This document shows positions 21,108 through 31,945 of a DNA stretch of 64,000 nt, one piece after another. The translations under genes and the position numbers were made by a program. Where the stretch lies: the NCBI GenBank assembly GCA_902806595.1, contig CADCXC010000006.1:1-64000 (forward strand), read 5' to 3'. This DNA comes from Pyrenopolyporus hunteri. Lineage: Eukaryota > Ascomycota > Sordariomycetes > Xylariales > Hypoxylaceae. Positions within the stretch are counted from its first letter, which is position 1. Each line of letters starts with the position of its first letter. A model generated the notes under the pieces. The model ran no database searches, was not told the origin of the DNA, and saw nothing but the letters and a program-made list of their open reading frames with translations.

Positions 21108-21901
21108 ATTATGTCTTTCGTAATTAATGTTACTTATTCTGTTACGCGGTATGTGACCCGATGTTACCGCTACCAACTTGTTACTTATGAAATTTTTTCT
21201 ATTTTATTTTTTTATTTTTTTATTTTTTTTATTTTTTTATTTTTATTTTTATTTTTTTAAATAATAAAATTACCTTTATATAATATTAAATATTATTAAT
21301 CGTATAAATAAAATCGATTTTATAAAAAATTTAAATGGAACGATTTATGATTATGGAACGATACCGTATTTTGGAATGGTAACGCCGATTTGTTGCCAGG
21401 ATTCAACCGCGAAACCTGGCAACCAAGTCGCGCCCCACTATATTTCGAAATTTGACCAATGAGAAGCTTTAAATCTACGGAACGTTACCCGTTGCAAAAC
21501 CATTCCAAAAAAAAGACCGTTCCATCTACCTACCTTTTGCCGCTACGGTACACACTATGGTAGGGGTTTATGTACATATCTAAGTACCTAGGTATCTATA
21601 TGGTCATACGAGCTACGATCAATGGGATGGGACATCCAAAAAGAAAGTGCTACACACGGTATGAGGGGTATATAATCTCGCTTCCCTTTGAAGGCTTTGT
21701 ACGAGAAAACCTACCTAGGTACCTAGGTACCTAATCTACCTAACACAGATACCTAGGTAGGTAGGTACCCTACATATCCATGGGCCCACTAGGTGCTAGA
21801 CTAGGTACCTAGGTTCGGGAGTTTCCGAATTAACCTCCACCTCCGTTGCGAAAACCTTTCGTGGTGAGCCCTATCAAACATACCTCGATGCAATAGGTAT
21901 G

Positions 21902-21971
21902 TACCTACCTACCTACCTACCTACCTACCTACCTACCTACCTACCTACCTACCTACCTACCTACCTACCTA
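21902..21971. repeat. (TACC)n microsatellite, about 17 copies
   Basis: The longest pure TACC run in the window. It sits in the 21.4-22.2 kb intergenic region, where shorter TACC/GGTA islands also occur at about 21575-21600, 21712-21775 and 22020-22035. The rest of 21424-22218 holds no supported gene; the last 200 bases are the upstream region of the SRR1-like gene. Confidence 0.9.
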
Positions 21972-22218
21972 GGTAACTTAGTACCTACCTATTATTCCGT
22001 GTATTGTACTGTACCTGCTTAGGTACCTACCTATCTTATGTCCCTCTTAAATTTAGAAGGGCGCAAAACGTAGCCGCCGCTGATCTCGAAGCATACTTAG
22101 GTGCCTAGGTATCTACGGAGGTACTGGGTGGGGTGAACGAAGTTATCAAAATATTCGAGGCCCTGTTTCCATCCAATACTCCCCGGCGTATTCCTGTCCC
22201 CCTCTAGATACCGGTAGC

Positions 22219-23075
22219 ATGACCTCGACACTGGCGAACGGCCGGGGACGGGCCGGGTCCGAGGAGGAATGGACCCCGGTCCGCCACAGAAAGGGCCGCC
22301 GTATTAAGCCAGCTGGCTACACCGCTCAATCGCATTTCAACGGCAATGCCGCCGGACCGGGGCGGCGACCGTCGTTCCTGTCCCTCTCCGACGTCGAAAC
22401 GGAACACAAGCGCATTGCAGATCAGTGGAGGACGTCGACGTGCCATCATAAACTGCGGGACATTTTTGCGTCCCGCATATGTCCCCGTAACATCACGCAC
22501 GCGATATGCTTTGGTCTGGGATCCTTCGATCCCGAAGACGGCTCCTGGGAGTCCAGGCGGAGGGCACATGTGCAACTAGCCGCTTTCCTATCCATTGTAG
22601 AGCAGCTCCAATGCGGGAATCCGCACACAATCCGCTGTATCTTCCAGGAACCAATATTCAATGCGGTGGACAAGGCCTTTATCCATACCTTAGGCCACGA
22701 AGTTGTCGACTCCCCCGAAGGGTTCGACCGGGTGAGCCCGTCAGCGCTTGTCTTCGGTGTGCATCTTTACAGGGGCGTCTATACGCAAGCAATCATCAAC
22801 CATGCTCCCGCGGTGTTCGTCGGGACGCCATGTGAGGTTTGGGAAGAGTAAGTGCGGTTATCTCTGTGTGGCCTCATTGGGCATGGTCTTGTTCCCCGTT
22901 ACCCATGTAGTTTAATAGCGACATATTACAGCTAACGAATGGTAGGTGCCATAGCCCCGATGCTTTGGACTGGCCCAGTTTAAAGGAATTGGATAAGCAA
23001 TGCGATAAGGCCGAATTTCCTGAAGAAGCGGGATATACCACATTCTCGACCACTGCGATCCATTGGAGACGATAG
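22219..23075 (+). CDS. SRR1-like domain protein
   Basis: Two exons (22219-22847 and 22946-23075) join across a 98-nt GTAAGT..GGTAG intron with a GCTAACG branch site, giving 252 residues. The N-terminal 45 residues are basic and poorly conserved (TPVRHRKGRRIKPAG). From about residue 90 the SRR1 pattern is clear: ITHAICFGLGSFD, RRAHVQLAAFLSIVEQL, IFQEPIFNAVDK, FIHTLGHEVVDSPEGF and LVFGVHLYR. The second exon supplies the usual tail FPEEAGYTTFSTTAIHW, so the gene is complete. SRR1 was named from a plant protein affecting light signalling and the clock. In fungi (Ber1 in yeast) it has been linked to microtubule-related phenotypes. The biochemical role is not established. Confidence 0.9.
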
Positions 23076-24120
23076 GCCGTTAAGCCGCGCGACCTGCGGT
23101 CTCGCGTGTGGATTCATAACGCCCGTAGTCTGATCATCCCCTTTGGTTTCACGAATCGCCCACATGCCAGCTCTTGGTGCATCGATACTCCATTAGGAGC
23201 CCCGATCCCACTTTCAAGTCCAGTTAATCGGTTAGGAGTAAGGGAGATGCCGCCAGGGTAAATTTGAGGGCCCCTTGATTTGGAGGCGTTCGTTATAGTC
23301 TCTATTCGGTTTAGGGTCTTGTTATCCATTGCGGAAGCGTTGCTAGAGCTCCCCGAAAATTTCTATTTCTGTAGGATTTAAAAGGGGACGCTCGGGGGAA
23401 CGCCATATATACATAAATGGGCCTATAAACGAAAAATATAACCACGTTGAATCCTTGTAATTGAGTGAACCATAGATACGGCATGGGGCGTCTTTCTGCA
23501 TACGTTGTTTAGATAGGCGGGTGATGGGGCGCCATCACCATAATCGCTAGCACCCAGATATTGCACTGGGCTCGCCTCTCGCCCATAGGGATATGTACTA
23601 TAAAGACGTTCGCCCGAAGGGAATTGTTTCTACTCATGCTAACCCTTCCCATTGCAGCCTACCAGGAAGCTGACAAGTAAGTAGGTAAGTACCGTACAGA
23701 GCAACAAGTCGGTAGTGACTCTGCTGTAAGCAACCCACCGAAACCCTTTCGTATGTTACCCACCTGGTACCTATCTAAACGGCGTCCCTAATTAGTACCT
23801 AGGTAGGTAGGTAGGTAGGATAGGTGAACGGTGAGTATTACCTGTGTAAAAGCGAGCGCTAGCCTCAAGCCTAGGGAGGCAAGGGGCCCGTCAATTGCTG
23901 GTGCTCGGATGAGCAACGTGGTGGTCCAACCGATCATACCGGCGGGAAGAAATAACGCGCCCTCCGCTTCGTTAGTTTTAGGTAGGTATCTACCTATACG
24001 ACAACTAGATTCGTTCCCATTGCACCAGTACGCCGCCAACGTCATGCGGAAAGAAGGCACTATAGGTGAGGCGGCATAATAAACCGGCGATACGATTCAG
24101 CTCGGATGAGGGAATACTAT
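23076..24120. other. Intergenic, no supported gene
   Basis: Open frames of 60-90 codons occur on both strands without domains. A GGTA island lies at about 23798-23823. Confidence 0.5.
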
Positions 24121-25527
24121 TTATCTGCTGTTTTTGGTACCCTGTTTTACCATCTCCGCAATCCACGCCTGGTGCTCGTTCGCAAGTCTGATCGGGTCGT
24201 TCGTCTCGAAGGTATAATCGAACGGCATGTCGTCGGTAAGCGATCCTAATTCCTGGTCGCCTGCGCCATGCGTGCTCTTCCCTCCAACGTGCTGAACTAG
24301 GACCGGTGTGACTGCCCAACGTAGGCTATTGTGGTTATTGGCCCAGTCCTCGAGGAACGTATCGACGGCGGCGTGGGCATCTTGAGTTTCGCGGTATAGG
24401 GGGAGCAAATGGTCGAGAACCTGACGCTGTGGAAATACAAGTCCCTGCGCGCAGCAGCCGTACTTGTCCATGAGATGGACGCCTTGGGCTTTCGGTAGCA
24501 TACAATTGCGACCGGCTGCGAAGAACAGGCCGATAACCATTGGAGTACACGCTCCGCAGACGAGAACGACGGTCGTCAGCGTAAGAACCCTGCGCGATGC
24601 GGTAACGCACCAGCGCAGGGCCGCCAGGACTAAAAGCTCGAGGATCACGATCGCCATGCTTGACTCGACGTATAGCGGCCATTCTTCGCTGTTCCAGCCG
24701 AGGAGGCGTCCGTCGTAGAAGACTCGTAGGTAGAGGACTACACGTGCGAGAACCGAGTCAGCGATACAGTTATAGCGAGAACGCTTGCGGGGTGCGTGTA
24801 AGCATGTCAATAATAACGGGAGGGACGTACAGCTATCTCGTCCAAGCTCGTGGGTCTTCCTCGCGGCGGTCCGCAGGGCGCCGAGGGTCCGATGGAACCA
24901 CCCGTCTAAGGCAATCACGTCGTCTTCCAGCGTCATCGTATAGTTAGGATTAACCTTGGCACATTCGTCTAGGAGAACGGTATAGTCGATCTTCTGCTTC
25001 CGGGCGTGAGCCTCGTAATTTCCACTAACCTCTAGCTGACGCACAAGGTCGACGGTTTCGGTGTCGCTCGGGTAAGTAGGGAGACTGTCGGCCATGTTGA
25101 GGAGCCACGGTTGGCCGAAGTCTTCATGCTGGGACTGGTTGGTGTGGGCTAGGAAGACGACGACGTAAATGTGCTGGCGCTCGAGATCATCCAAGCCTTC
25201 AAGCACGGAACCGATGGTTTCTTTGAGGTACGAAAAGCCATGTCGGCTCACTGAGGAAACCCCGACACAAATCTCAGTGCCCGTGGTAGAGTTGGCCCAC
25301 TTCGTCGGGGGGTGCAGCGCAGCCAGATCCGCAAACCTCCGAGCCTGAGCCTTGCGAAAGGAGGAGTAGGTTAGGACGCGGGCGGACTCGGGTCTGAAGA
25401 AGACGGAGGACGGATCACGATAACATTTAGACCGGAGGTAGAAGGCAATCACGGCATAACAGAGCAGGAAGCTTGAGAAGAACGACACGACGCCGCGGCT
25501 CGGGGCGGCGGCGGCGGCGACGAGCAT
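24121..25527 (-). CDS. PGAP4-like membrane glycosyltransferase
   Basis: The whole interval is open (468 codons), but a 93-nt intron (24830-24738, GTACGT..GTGTAG with a CGCTGAC branch site) probably interrupts it. Removing it joins GRDS to FLYLRVFYDGRLLGWNSEEWP, the expected family sequence, and gives 437 residues. The intron is a multiple of three without a stop, so its retention would be silent to frame. The N-terminus has a membrane helix at about residues 13-31. TLEDDV at about 199-204 is the acidic metal-binding motif of a GT-A fold. Two further helices (about residues 255-310 after splicing) sit inside the catalytic region, as in PGAP4/TMEM246, which adds GalNAc to GPI anchors in mammals. 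Fungal homologues are mostly uncharacterised. A Golgi or ER glycan role is likely; the sugar and acceptor are unknown. Confidence 0.8.
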   Translation of the reverse strand: MLVAAAAAPSRGVVSFFSSFLLCYAVIAFYLRSKCYRDPSSVFFRPESARVLTYSSFRKAQARRFADLAALHPPTKWANSTTGTEICVGVSSVSRHGFSYLKETIGSVLEGLDDLERQHIYVVVFLAHTNQSQHEDFGQPWLLNMADSLPTYPSDTETVDLVRQLEVSGNYEAHARKQKIDYTVLLDECAKVNPNYTMTLEDDVIALDGWFHRTLGALRTAARKTHELGRDSCTSLPLLLTCLHAPRKRSRYNCIADSVLARVVLYLRVFYDGRLLGWNSEEWPLYVESSMAIVILELLVLAALRWCVTASRRVLTLTTVVLVCGACTPMVIGLFFAAGRNCMLPKAQGVHLMDKYGCCAQGLVFPQRQVLDHLLPLYRETQDAHAAVDTFLEDWANNHNSLRWAVTPVLVQHVGGKSTHGAGDQELGSLTDDMPFDYTFETNDPIRLANEHQAWIAEMVKQGTKNSR

Positions 25528-27097
25528 CTGAAAGTAACCCGATTTCGCCTTCGAAAGCCGGTAAACTCCTTTTCAACGTGTTCTAGAGTGAGGGACGGCG
25601 ATCATACCAGTAAGAAGGGGCGGGTCGAAGAAGCCAACATCGTCCCTCATACAGGGCGATGGTGATGGACGATTGGGTCTGTGTGATTCACTCTCATTGT
25701 GACGACAATTGGAAGTTTGAGTAGGTTCGAGTGTACTGACTGCATTGTACCTAGGTATTGTACAACACAATACAGTATTTATGTACAGTCTGCGAAACCA
25801 TGCGATACTGTGTTATCGGCCCCGCCACTTAGTACCTAGGTGCCTAGGTAGGTACCTGTGTATGTACTTGCACAATACCGTTACACGACACGTACCTACA
25901 TGTTTGTACAATACATAGGTAGGTACCTACCCACCTAGGTACCTATGCGGTCAGCTATCCGGGCTTGATTACCTCCGTTGCGTCTCGCTTACAGGCGAGT
26001 CGTTCTTAGTTTTATTCCCGCGCTCGACGACGTCGTATATTAAACAACCAAAACATAGCTAGAGGATCACTATATGATTTCTAGTAGGTACCTACGTCCA
26101 TCCTAGAGACCAAGTGCAACGGACTTTCCCTGACTTCATTTACTTATTCATGTTCAAGCCGGAGCTGGCTGCAGTATCACCTACGTTCCCAGATCCAAGA
26201 ATGGCCCCCGTCTTTCCGCGGTAGACCTACGCGAAACAAGTCTGTTAATAGGTACCTACCCCAAGTTGTTTATGTCCCTGAACTACACAAATCGCTCGAT
26301 GTAAATTCTAGCACCTGTTACCCGACCACTTGCCATTTCGGCTCTGCATATTAGGCCAACCTTGGCTAATGGAGATATCATCACGGCTTTAAAGATCGCC
26401 GCGAAGAGGCCCGCTATTTCAGAGAAGAATCACGAGCATTACCCTCCAGTCAAAAAAATGCACGTAGACTACCTACTAGGTAGGTAGGTAGGTAGGTAGG
26501 TAGCGAGGTAATGTATGTCATAGCAGTCCCTATGAGTGCACCGTGCTCGTAAGGCTCCTAGAGGCTCCTAGATGTGTAACCAAAGCTAAGAATAACGTGA
26601 GATGTTCTCTCTTAACCCTATCAGTACCTACCTAACCAAGCCATGATACGATTGGACCCCATTGCGTGTCGTTTTCGTACACTAACTCGATGGATAAAGA
26701 GATCTCAGTTGCGAGCCGAAACCGAATCGGAGGCTCTTGTTCAGATCCTAGCCCATTGTGTACAAAGAATATCGGATTCGGCGAGTCATAAAGACAGGTT
26801 TATTGTCAAACTACGTTTCTGAGCAGGCTCTTGTCTATCTTTTGTTACCCGAGAGGTATCTTAACAACCCTAATGGCGTCCGGGAACAGTGTTATTTGAT
26901 AGAACGTGCATATATCGCAAGATTTTCCCTAGCCAGCACGACGAGATCGAATCGATGTAGTCAATATCCGCCACCTATAAACGGATTCACTTAATCAAAG
27001 ACGGCGTCTGATAACTATTTTGAACTTCAGACCGGACAACGCTCTATTTCATCATCCTCGGGTTCCTCTTCGGTAGTGACATAGAAAAGAGTAAAGC
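25528..27097. other. Intergenic with TACCTAGGTA islands
   Basis: Islands at about 25745-25760, 25828-25945 and 26472-26503. A 78-codon frame at 26758-26994 has no recognisable content. The first 200 bases are the upstream region of the PGAP4-like gene. Confidence 0.5.
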
Positions 27098-28489
27098 ATG
27101 CCAAAATCTACACCTGCACAGGTTCTGTGCAGCAGTCAAGGATACCACCAGGGACAGTGTCACGTAAGGCATATAGACCTACCTAATGATCCGAGGCTAT
27201 CTAAGCTGCCGAATGTGTGGCCCGATATAAGGGGTCTTAACCAGCTTCAAGTTGACCGCAGGACCTGGATAAATGGCGATGGCATCGAAAAGGCGTTAAA
27301 TGCATACCGCAGAAATCTGCCAGTGGAAACACAAGAAAAAATCCACATTGCGGATACGAGCATTGAGGGAATGTTCGACGAGGACGAGGACAGGTACCAC
27401 CAAATAAGAACGACAAACTACAGCAGATTCTTTAATCGGTTCAGAGAGACCGAATACACTCTGTGGCCACTGAACTATAACGGTATACACTGGGAACTAT
27501 GCGTCATCCGCAAAGAGAATAAGACTGCGGAAAAGACGGGTTGGAATCGCGTCACTCAGGTGGCTATTTTAGATGGTTGGAAAGAGGATGGCGCCCGCGC
27601 CAGGGAGAGGCTCCTGGAATCGCGGGTGCGGGCGTACCTTGAGGGCGCGGGCTTCACATTTGCACCGGGTTGTGGTCGCGTAGTATGGGTGCCTTGGCAG
27701 TTGGACGACTTCAGCTGCGGTTTTCGGCTATTTTGGGCGGGCCGTCGCATGATGAATCGCATCCTGGAAAGGACGGGCAAGGGGTACGATGAGGTAATCT
27801 GGAAGCCCATGAGCGGCTGGTTCAACTATGACTTTGTGCGATGGGAGATGATTGGCCTCAACGCATACGAAGCTATCCGGGAGATGGATTATAACGCACG
27901 AATTGCGATCGAACTGGTGGCCAGTATCCAGGGTCCGTCGGGCGACCGGGCGGCGGGGCCGATAATGCGGCCGCCAGATGATATATGTAACGGAACCGTA
28001 GCGACGCCGGAGAACGAGATAACGAAGCGGAAGCGAGGGGGGGAAGACGACGGAGACCAGCCTGCACAAAAACGAACCGCGGTCGTACCGGCCCCTAATC
28101 GATTCAGAGTAGCGGCGTCGTGGTCTATCAGGGAGGGCGACTATGATCCTGGCGACGAGGAGGACTCGACGGAAGACGAGGACGGCCCGGTGTGGCCGCC
28201 ACCTCGTCGCACCGGCGGGCGAGCCGGCGTACCACCGCCCGTCACGCAACCTGACCCGCAAGCCATCACACAACCCGCCGCACAACCCGCCGCACAACCG
28301 GTCACGCAAACCGCCATACCACCGCTCGAACCGCAATCCGCCGCGCCGCCGATATTGCAAACCGCTAATTTAACTATCTCGAAATCGGATGAACAGCATG
28401 AACAGATTTTGCACGGGATAGCTACTAAGGCCGCTAAGGTACCGTCGCTATTCGGAGGCAACAGGACGTTCATACAGAAACGCGGTTGA
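27098..28489 (+). CDS. Ulp1-like C48 cysteine protease domain protein
   Basis: One uninterrupted frame of 463 codons. WINGDGIEKALNAY (about residues 57-70) matches the substrate-side start of Ulp1/C48 domains. The catalytic set follows in the right order: His131 in NGIHWEL, Asp159 in VAILDGW, Gln201 in PWQLDD and Cys207 in FSCGFRLFW. From about residue 300 the protein is unstructured, with a basic nuclear-type patch (TKRKRGGED), an acidic stretch and Gln-Pro-Ala repeats (QPAAQPAAQPVTQ). Family members cleave SUMO or related modifiers. Such genes are expanded in many filamentous fungi and are also carried by transposons, and this one stands alone between repeat-rich flanks. Activity is plausible because all four key residues are present. 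The start at 27098 is the first Met but is not otherwise supported. Confidence 0.75.
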   Translation: MPKSTPAQVLCSSQGYHQGQCHVRHIDLPNDPRLSKLPNVWPDIRGLNQLQVDRRTWINGDGIEKALNAYRRNLPVETQEKIHIADTSIEGMFDEDEDRYHQIRTTNYSRFFNRFRETEYTLWPLNYNGIHWELCVIRKENKTAEKTGWNRVTQVAILDGWKEDGARARERLLESRVRAYLEGAGFTFAPGCGRVVWVPWQLDDFSCGFRLFWAGRRMMNRILERTGKGYDEVIWKPMSGWFNYDFVRWEMIGLNAYEAIREMDYNARIAIELVASIQGPSGDRAAGPIMRPPDDICNGTVATPENEITKRKRGGEDDGDQPAQKRTAVVPAPNRFRVAASWSIREGDYDPGDEEDSTEDEDGPVWPPPRRTGGRAGVPPPVTQPDPQAITQPAAQPAAQPVTQTAIPPLEPQSAAPPILQTANLTISKSDEQHEQILHGIATKAAKVPSLFGGNRTFIQKRG

Positions 28490-29782
28490 GGCGCGGCAGG
28501 GGATTCTTTTGAGGATTGTAGAGCATATGGTTAATTGATCGTCTTTATTCCTTTGGCATCTTCCGATACGTGCCTACATGTAATATTGTTCATCCGGATT
28601 TAGATATATACCTATATCTGCCTACCTAGGTACCTACCTACCTACCTACTGGTACCTATCTACCTATATGGACATATATAAATGATATCGGGGAAAATTC
28701 TGAACGTACCTAGGTTCTCTGTACACATAGGTAGATAAAACCGATGAGTGGAGTATGGGGCGTTGTATTGTGTACCTAGGTACCTTTCTAGCTTCGAAGC
28801 TTTTGAAACGAAGCGAGATTTATCTAAGTACGATTACATAGGATAGCTTTCAAAAGTTCTACCCATACTAAAAACAAATCTACTAGCCGTCACATTACTT
28901 TGTCAGTGCGGCATCGGTTGACGCATTTTCGAAAAAATATCAGGGCTATTATCTAACGTTAAACCCCTAAAATATCCGTTAGAGTTGAATACCGGTAGGT
29001 ATATGCCAAACTAAAACGAATATTATTTAAGGTCTAGTGAATTAATATAACAGGTAATTATTTTAAAATAAACAGCTGGTAAATACCTGAGAAAACAATG
29101 TGACGGTTGGCTGGTTTTCTAATATAGATGTACCTACTTCTAGGTACAAATACCTACCTACCTTAGGTACCTACCTAGGTAGGTAGGTACCTAGGTAGCC
29201 AAATTAAAAGGTGGTACCGAACTTGATTTTATGCATTATGCCGTGCATTGTATGAAGTACCTGCATATTATACCCAGGTATACATGTAGTGCAAATTTGA
29301 CCACCTGGGTAGGTACCTAGGTACCTACGTTATTATAAAGATGCATCAGCTGACGAGACACCTGGCAGTGAAATGAACAGCTGTTGGACGCTTATCTTAT
29401 CAAGTTTGTAAAGTTGTATTCAAGACTTGGTTCAACTACCTGCCTAGCTTCAACATTTCTTCTAACTCTATGATTTAGTCCCTTTCTCTCTACCCCCTTC
29501 TCTCTCTCTCTACACACTTTCCTCCCCCTATCTTTTTTTCTTTTACTTGCTGGTCTCTGTGTACATTCTCTTGCGCACAAACTTGTATTGCTCCTTCATT
29601 GGCGGCCATCTTAGCATTCCAGCTTATTAAGAAAAGAAGAATTATCTCAATATCATTAGACTTACTCATCAACTCCTGAATCGATTGGATAGGGCATGTG
29701 AAATGACGAAAGTTGAGACGGCGCTGGGTCGTGATCACAGCACTTAGTTGTACTTGACAGCAACTTCCCTCGGTATCTCGCG
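28490..29782. other. Intergenic with TACCTAGGTA islands
   Basis: Islands at about 28618-28665, 29135-29205 and 29300-29330. A CT-rich tract (29480-29545) lies about 250 bases before the SPT8 start and may be part of its promoter. The part from 28860 to 29110 is AT-rich. No gene is supported. Confidence 0.5.
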
Positions 29783-31945
29783 ATGGACGACTTCGACCGT
29801 GAATCCAATGCGAGTTCTGATAATGAGCACGAGGATGATCTCATGATCCAGGACGTGGATGTCGATGTCGATGGCGATGGCGATGGCGATGCTGATGTTG
29901 ATGCGGATGGTGATGGCGAGGATGAGAACGAAAATGAGAACCCGGATCACGACGACGACGACAACGACAACGACAACGAGAATGACGACGAGGAAGATGA
30001 AGATCCCGACCAACATGATCGCGAGGATGAAGATGACGGCCAAGACCAGCACCGACCGAACGGTTTGTCTAACCCTGCCGTCACCCGAACATCGGCTACT
30101 CCTGGTCCCCTTGCGACGCCCAGGTGGAAGCCCAAGGTCCGCCCGGAGGCGCTTACCGCTGCCACGTACGACATCGTCCCGACCATGGCGGCACCCATGG
30201 CTACCAGCATCAACGCGATAGCCATCACTCCGGATCTTCGCTACTGGATGACAGGCGGGAGTGACGGATACATCAGGAAGTACGACGGCCCCGCTACGAT
30301 TAATGGCAAGACACTCCTGACTGTTGCCCAGCGGCACCCCTTCGTGGACTCGGTGACTAAAGCCGGGGTCTTGATGTCGTACTGGGAGAATGCCGAACCC
30401 CCCGCGCGGCAAGAGGACCTGGTCCTTAGCCCCGTCTACAGTCTGGCGGTCCATTCCCAGGCCCTGTGGCTTCTGTCCGGCCTCGAGAGTGGCGGCATCA
30501 ATCTTCAAAGCGTGCGTCACGACGAGGGAAAGCGAATTACGTGCCTCAAGAAGCACACAAACGCTGTCAGCGTCCTGTCTCTCTCTCCGGATGAGAAAAG
30601 CGTCCTAAGCGGAAGCTGGGATAAGAATATATTTGACTGGGATTTAAATACGGGACAGGTGGCTCGCCAATTTGACGGGAGTGGGGGCCAGATTTCCGCC
30701 ATCGAGATCCGGCCGATGGGAGGGGCACCCGTCCCCCCAGAAGCTAGCGAAGAGGAGATTCCAAGTGATACTTTTTTCAGCAATGTCGGTCCTAGTACGG
30801 GTGGCGACGTGAAGTTCGAGATGGATGGTACATTCGATATGGATCTAGGTAACGGGTTGAACGATGGTATAGGCGTCAATGGAGCTCCCGGCCAGACAAA
30901 TAATGGAAGGGACGCCGCAGTCGACGGTCGAGGGAGCCCGGCGCACGATAGTTTATTTGGTGGCAGTCCGGGCGGCTCCGATCTTTTCGGTGATAATGAC
31001 GGAATGGGTGCTTTCGGAGGGGATGACGATAATGAATTTTCTCGGGCGATAATACAAGACTCGGCCCAGGATGCTGATGTTGCAATGGGCGACTATGATA
31101 TGCCCGGCCCGGCCTTCGAGTCGGACTCAGGCCAACCCCCCCCGGTACAACTTTCTGATTCAAATCCCGCGGACCCCGCTCTCTTTGGTGGCAGCGCACT
31201 CAATTCCTTCGAGGGCGGCGCGAGCCATGATCCCACGTCTCTCCCTTCCGCGCCCGAATTCCCACCACTAGCGACTATAGGCGATAACGCATTTCAACCA
31301 CAGTCTACAAGCGTGTCGCAATTTACGCACGCAACACAAGGAGCCGCACCCCAGTCGCCTTCAACCGTCTTCGCTGCCCCGCCACCTGCGCATTACGACA
31401 TGACGCAGACTTCGGACAGCACTTTTCTTTCGGCATCCATGGACGGGACCCTGCGTATTTGGGATCGGCGCATGCAAAATCCCGTGGCACGTATCGGGAA
31501 CCGGCCCGGCGTCCCTCCTTGGTGTATGGGTGCGTGCTGGAGCCCGGACGGAAATTGGATCTATGCTGGGCGAAGAAATGGCACGGTAGAGGAATTCAAC
31601 ATACACCAAGCGAGAGGAGGACGCGTGGGCTGGCAGCCGGCGCGGGTTTTCAAGTTCCCTGGCGGTAGCGGCCCGGTTAGCTGCGTTCGATCTATGGTCA
31701 ACGGACGGCACCTTGTCTGCGCTTCGCATGACATACTTCGACTTTATGATCTTCGTTCGGAGCACTCTTCTAAGCATTCACCGCCACCATTTTTAATCAT
31801 TCCCGGCCCCCCACGCGCAGGCGTCATATCTAGCCTATATATTGATCCATCAAGTCGCTTCATGTTATCCGCTGCGGGTAACAGAGGTTGGGAGGGGACA
31901 ACCACCGAAGTGCTAATTGGATACGAAATAAATGTGCCTTCGTAG
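29783..31945 (+). CDS. SPT8: SPT8, SAGA complex WD40 subunit
   Basis: A single uninterrupted frame of 720 codons. The first 90 residues are a very acidic tract of Asp/Glu/Asn repeats, coded by reiterated GAT-G-GAT type codons, which is typical of SPT8. WD40 repeats then begin (INAIAITPDLRYWMTGGSDG, IRKYDGPATINGKTLL), then VYSLAVHSQALWLLSGLESG and NAVSVLSLSPDEKSVLSGSW. A long disordered insertion (about residues 315-545) separates them from the C-terminal repeats (FLSASMDGTLRIWDRRMQNP, GACWSPDGNWIYAGRRNGT). In yeast, Spt8 is part of the SAGA coactivator and contacts TBP in the nucleus. Length and the order acidic tail, propeller, insertion, propeller all fit. Confidence 0.95.
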   Translation: MDDFDRESNASSDNEHEDDLMIQDVDVDVDGDGDGDADVDADGDGEDENENENPDHDDDDNDNDNENDDEEDEDPDQHDREDEDDGQDQHRPNGLSNPAVTRTSATPGPLATPRWKPKVRPEALTAATYDIVPTMAAPMATSINAIAITPDLRYWMTGGSDGYIRKYDGPATINGKTLLTVAQRHPFVDSVTKAGVLMSYWENAEPPARQEDLVLSPVYSLAVHSQALWLLSGLESGGINLQSVRHDEGKRITCLKKHTNAVSVLSLSPDEKSVLSGSWDKNIFDWDLNTGQVARQFDGSGGQISAIEIRPMGGAPVPPEASEEEIPSDTFFSNVGPSTGGDVKFEMDGTFDMDLGNGLNDGIGVNGAPGQTNNGRDAAVDGRGSPAHDSLFGGSPGGSDLFGDNDGMGAFGGDDDNEFSRAIIQDSAQDADVAMGDYDMPGPAFESDSGQPPPVQLSDSNPADPALFGGSALNSFEGGASHDPTSLPSAPEFPPLATIGDNAFQPQSTSVSQFTHATQGAAPQSPSTVFAAPPPAHYDMTQTSDSTFLSASMDGTLRIWDRRMQNPVARIGNRPGVPPWCMGACWSPDGNWIYAGRRNGTVEEFNIHQARGGRVGWQPARVFKFPGGSGPVSCVRSMVNGRHLVCASHDILRLYDLRSEHSSKHSPPPFLIIPGPPRAGVISSLYIDPSSRFMLSAAGNRGWEGTTTEVLIGYEINVPS

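Larger units (their letters stand above)
20435..21423. mobile_element. Candidate non-autonomous element with inverted arms
   Basis: The block is bounded by CCTGGCAAC at 20435-20443 and its inverted copy GTTGCCAGG at 21392-21400. The right side then forms a perfect 9-bp hairpin with a second CCTGGCAAC at 21415-21423. Inside, the left arm has CGTTCCA at 20584, 20640, 20657 and 20673. The right arm has the reverse, TGGAACG, at 21336 and 21354 and TGGAATG at 21372. The centre holds the tRNA-like unit and the GTTAC array. No transposase remains and no target duplication was found, so the class is unknown. Confidence 0.4.

Noticed and set aside
27728..28360. A 210-codon Arg-rich minus-strand frame
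   Set aside because: It lies antisense to the Ulp1-like gene and its Gln-Pro-Ala repeats, with no domain.
29744..30556. A 270-codon minus-strand frame with long hydrophobic runs (Val/Ile-rich)
   Set aside because: It is the antisense of the acidic GAT-repeat tract and propeller start of SPT8. The hydrophobic look comes from reading Asp codons backwards.
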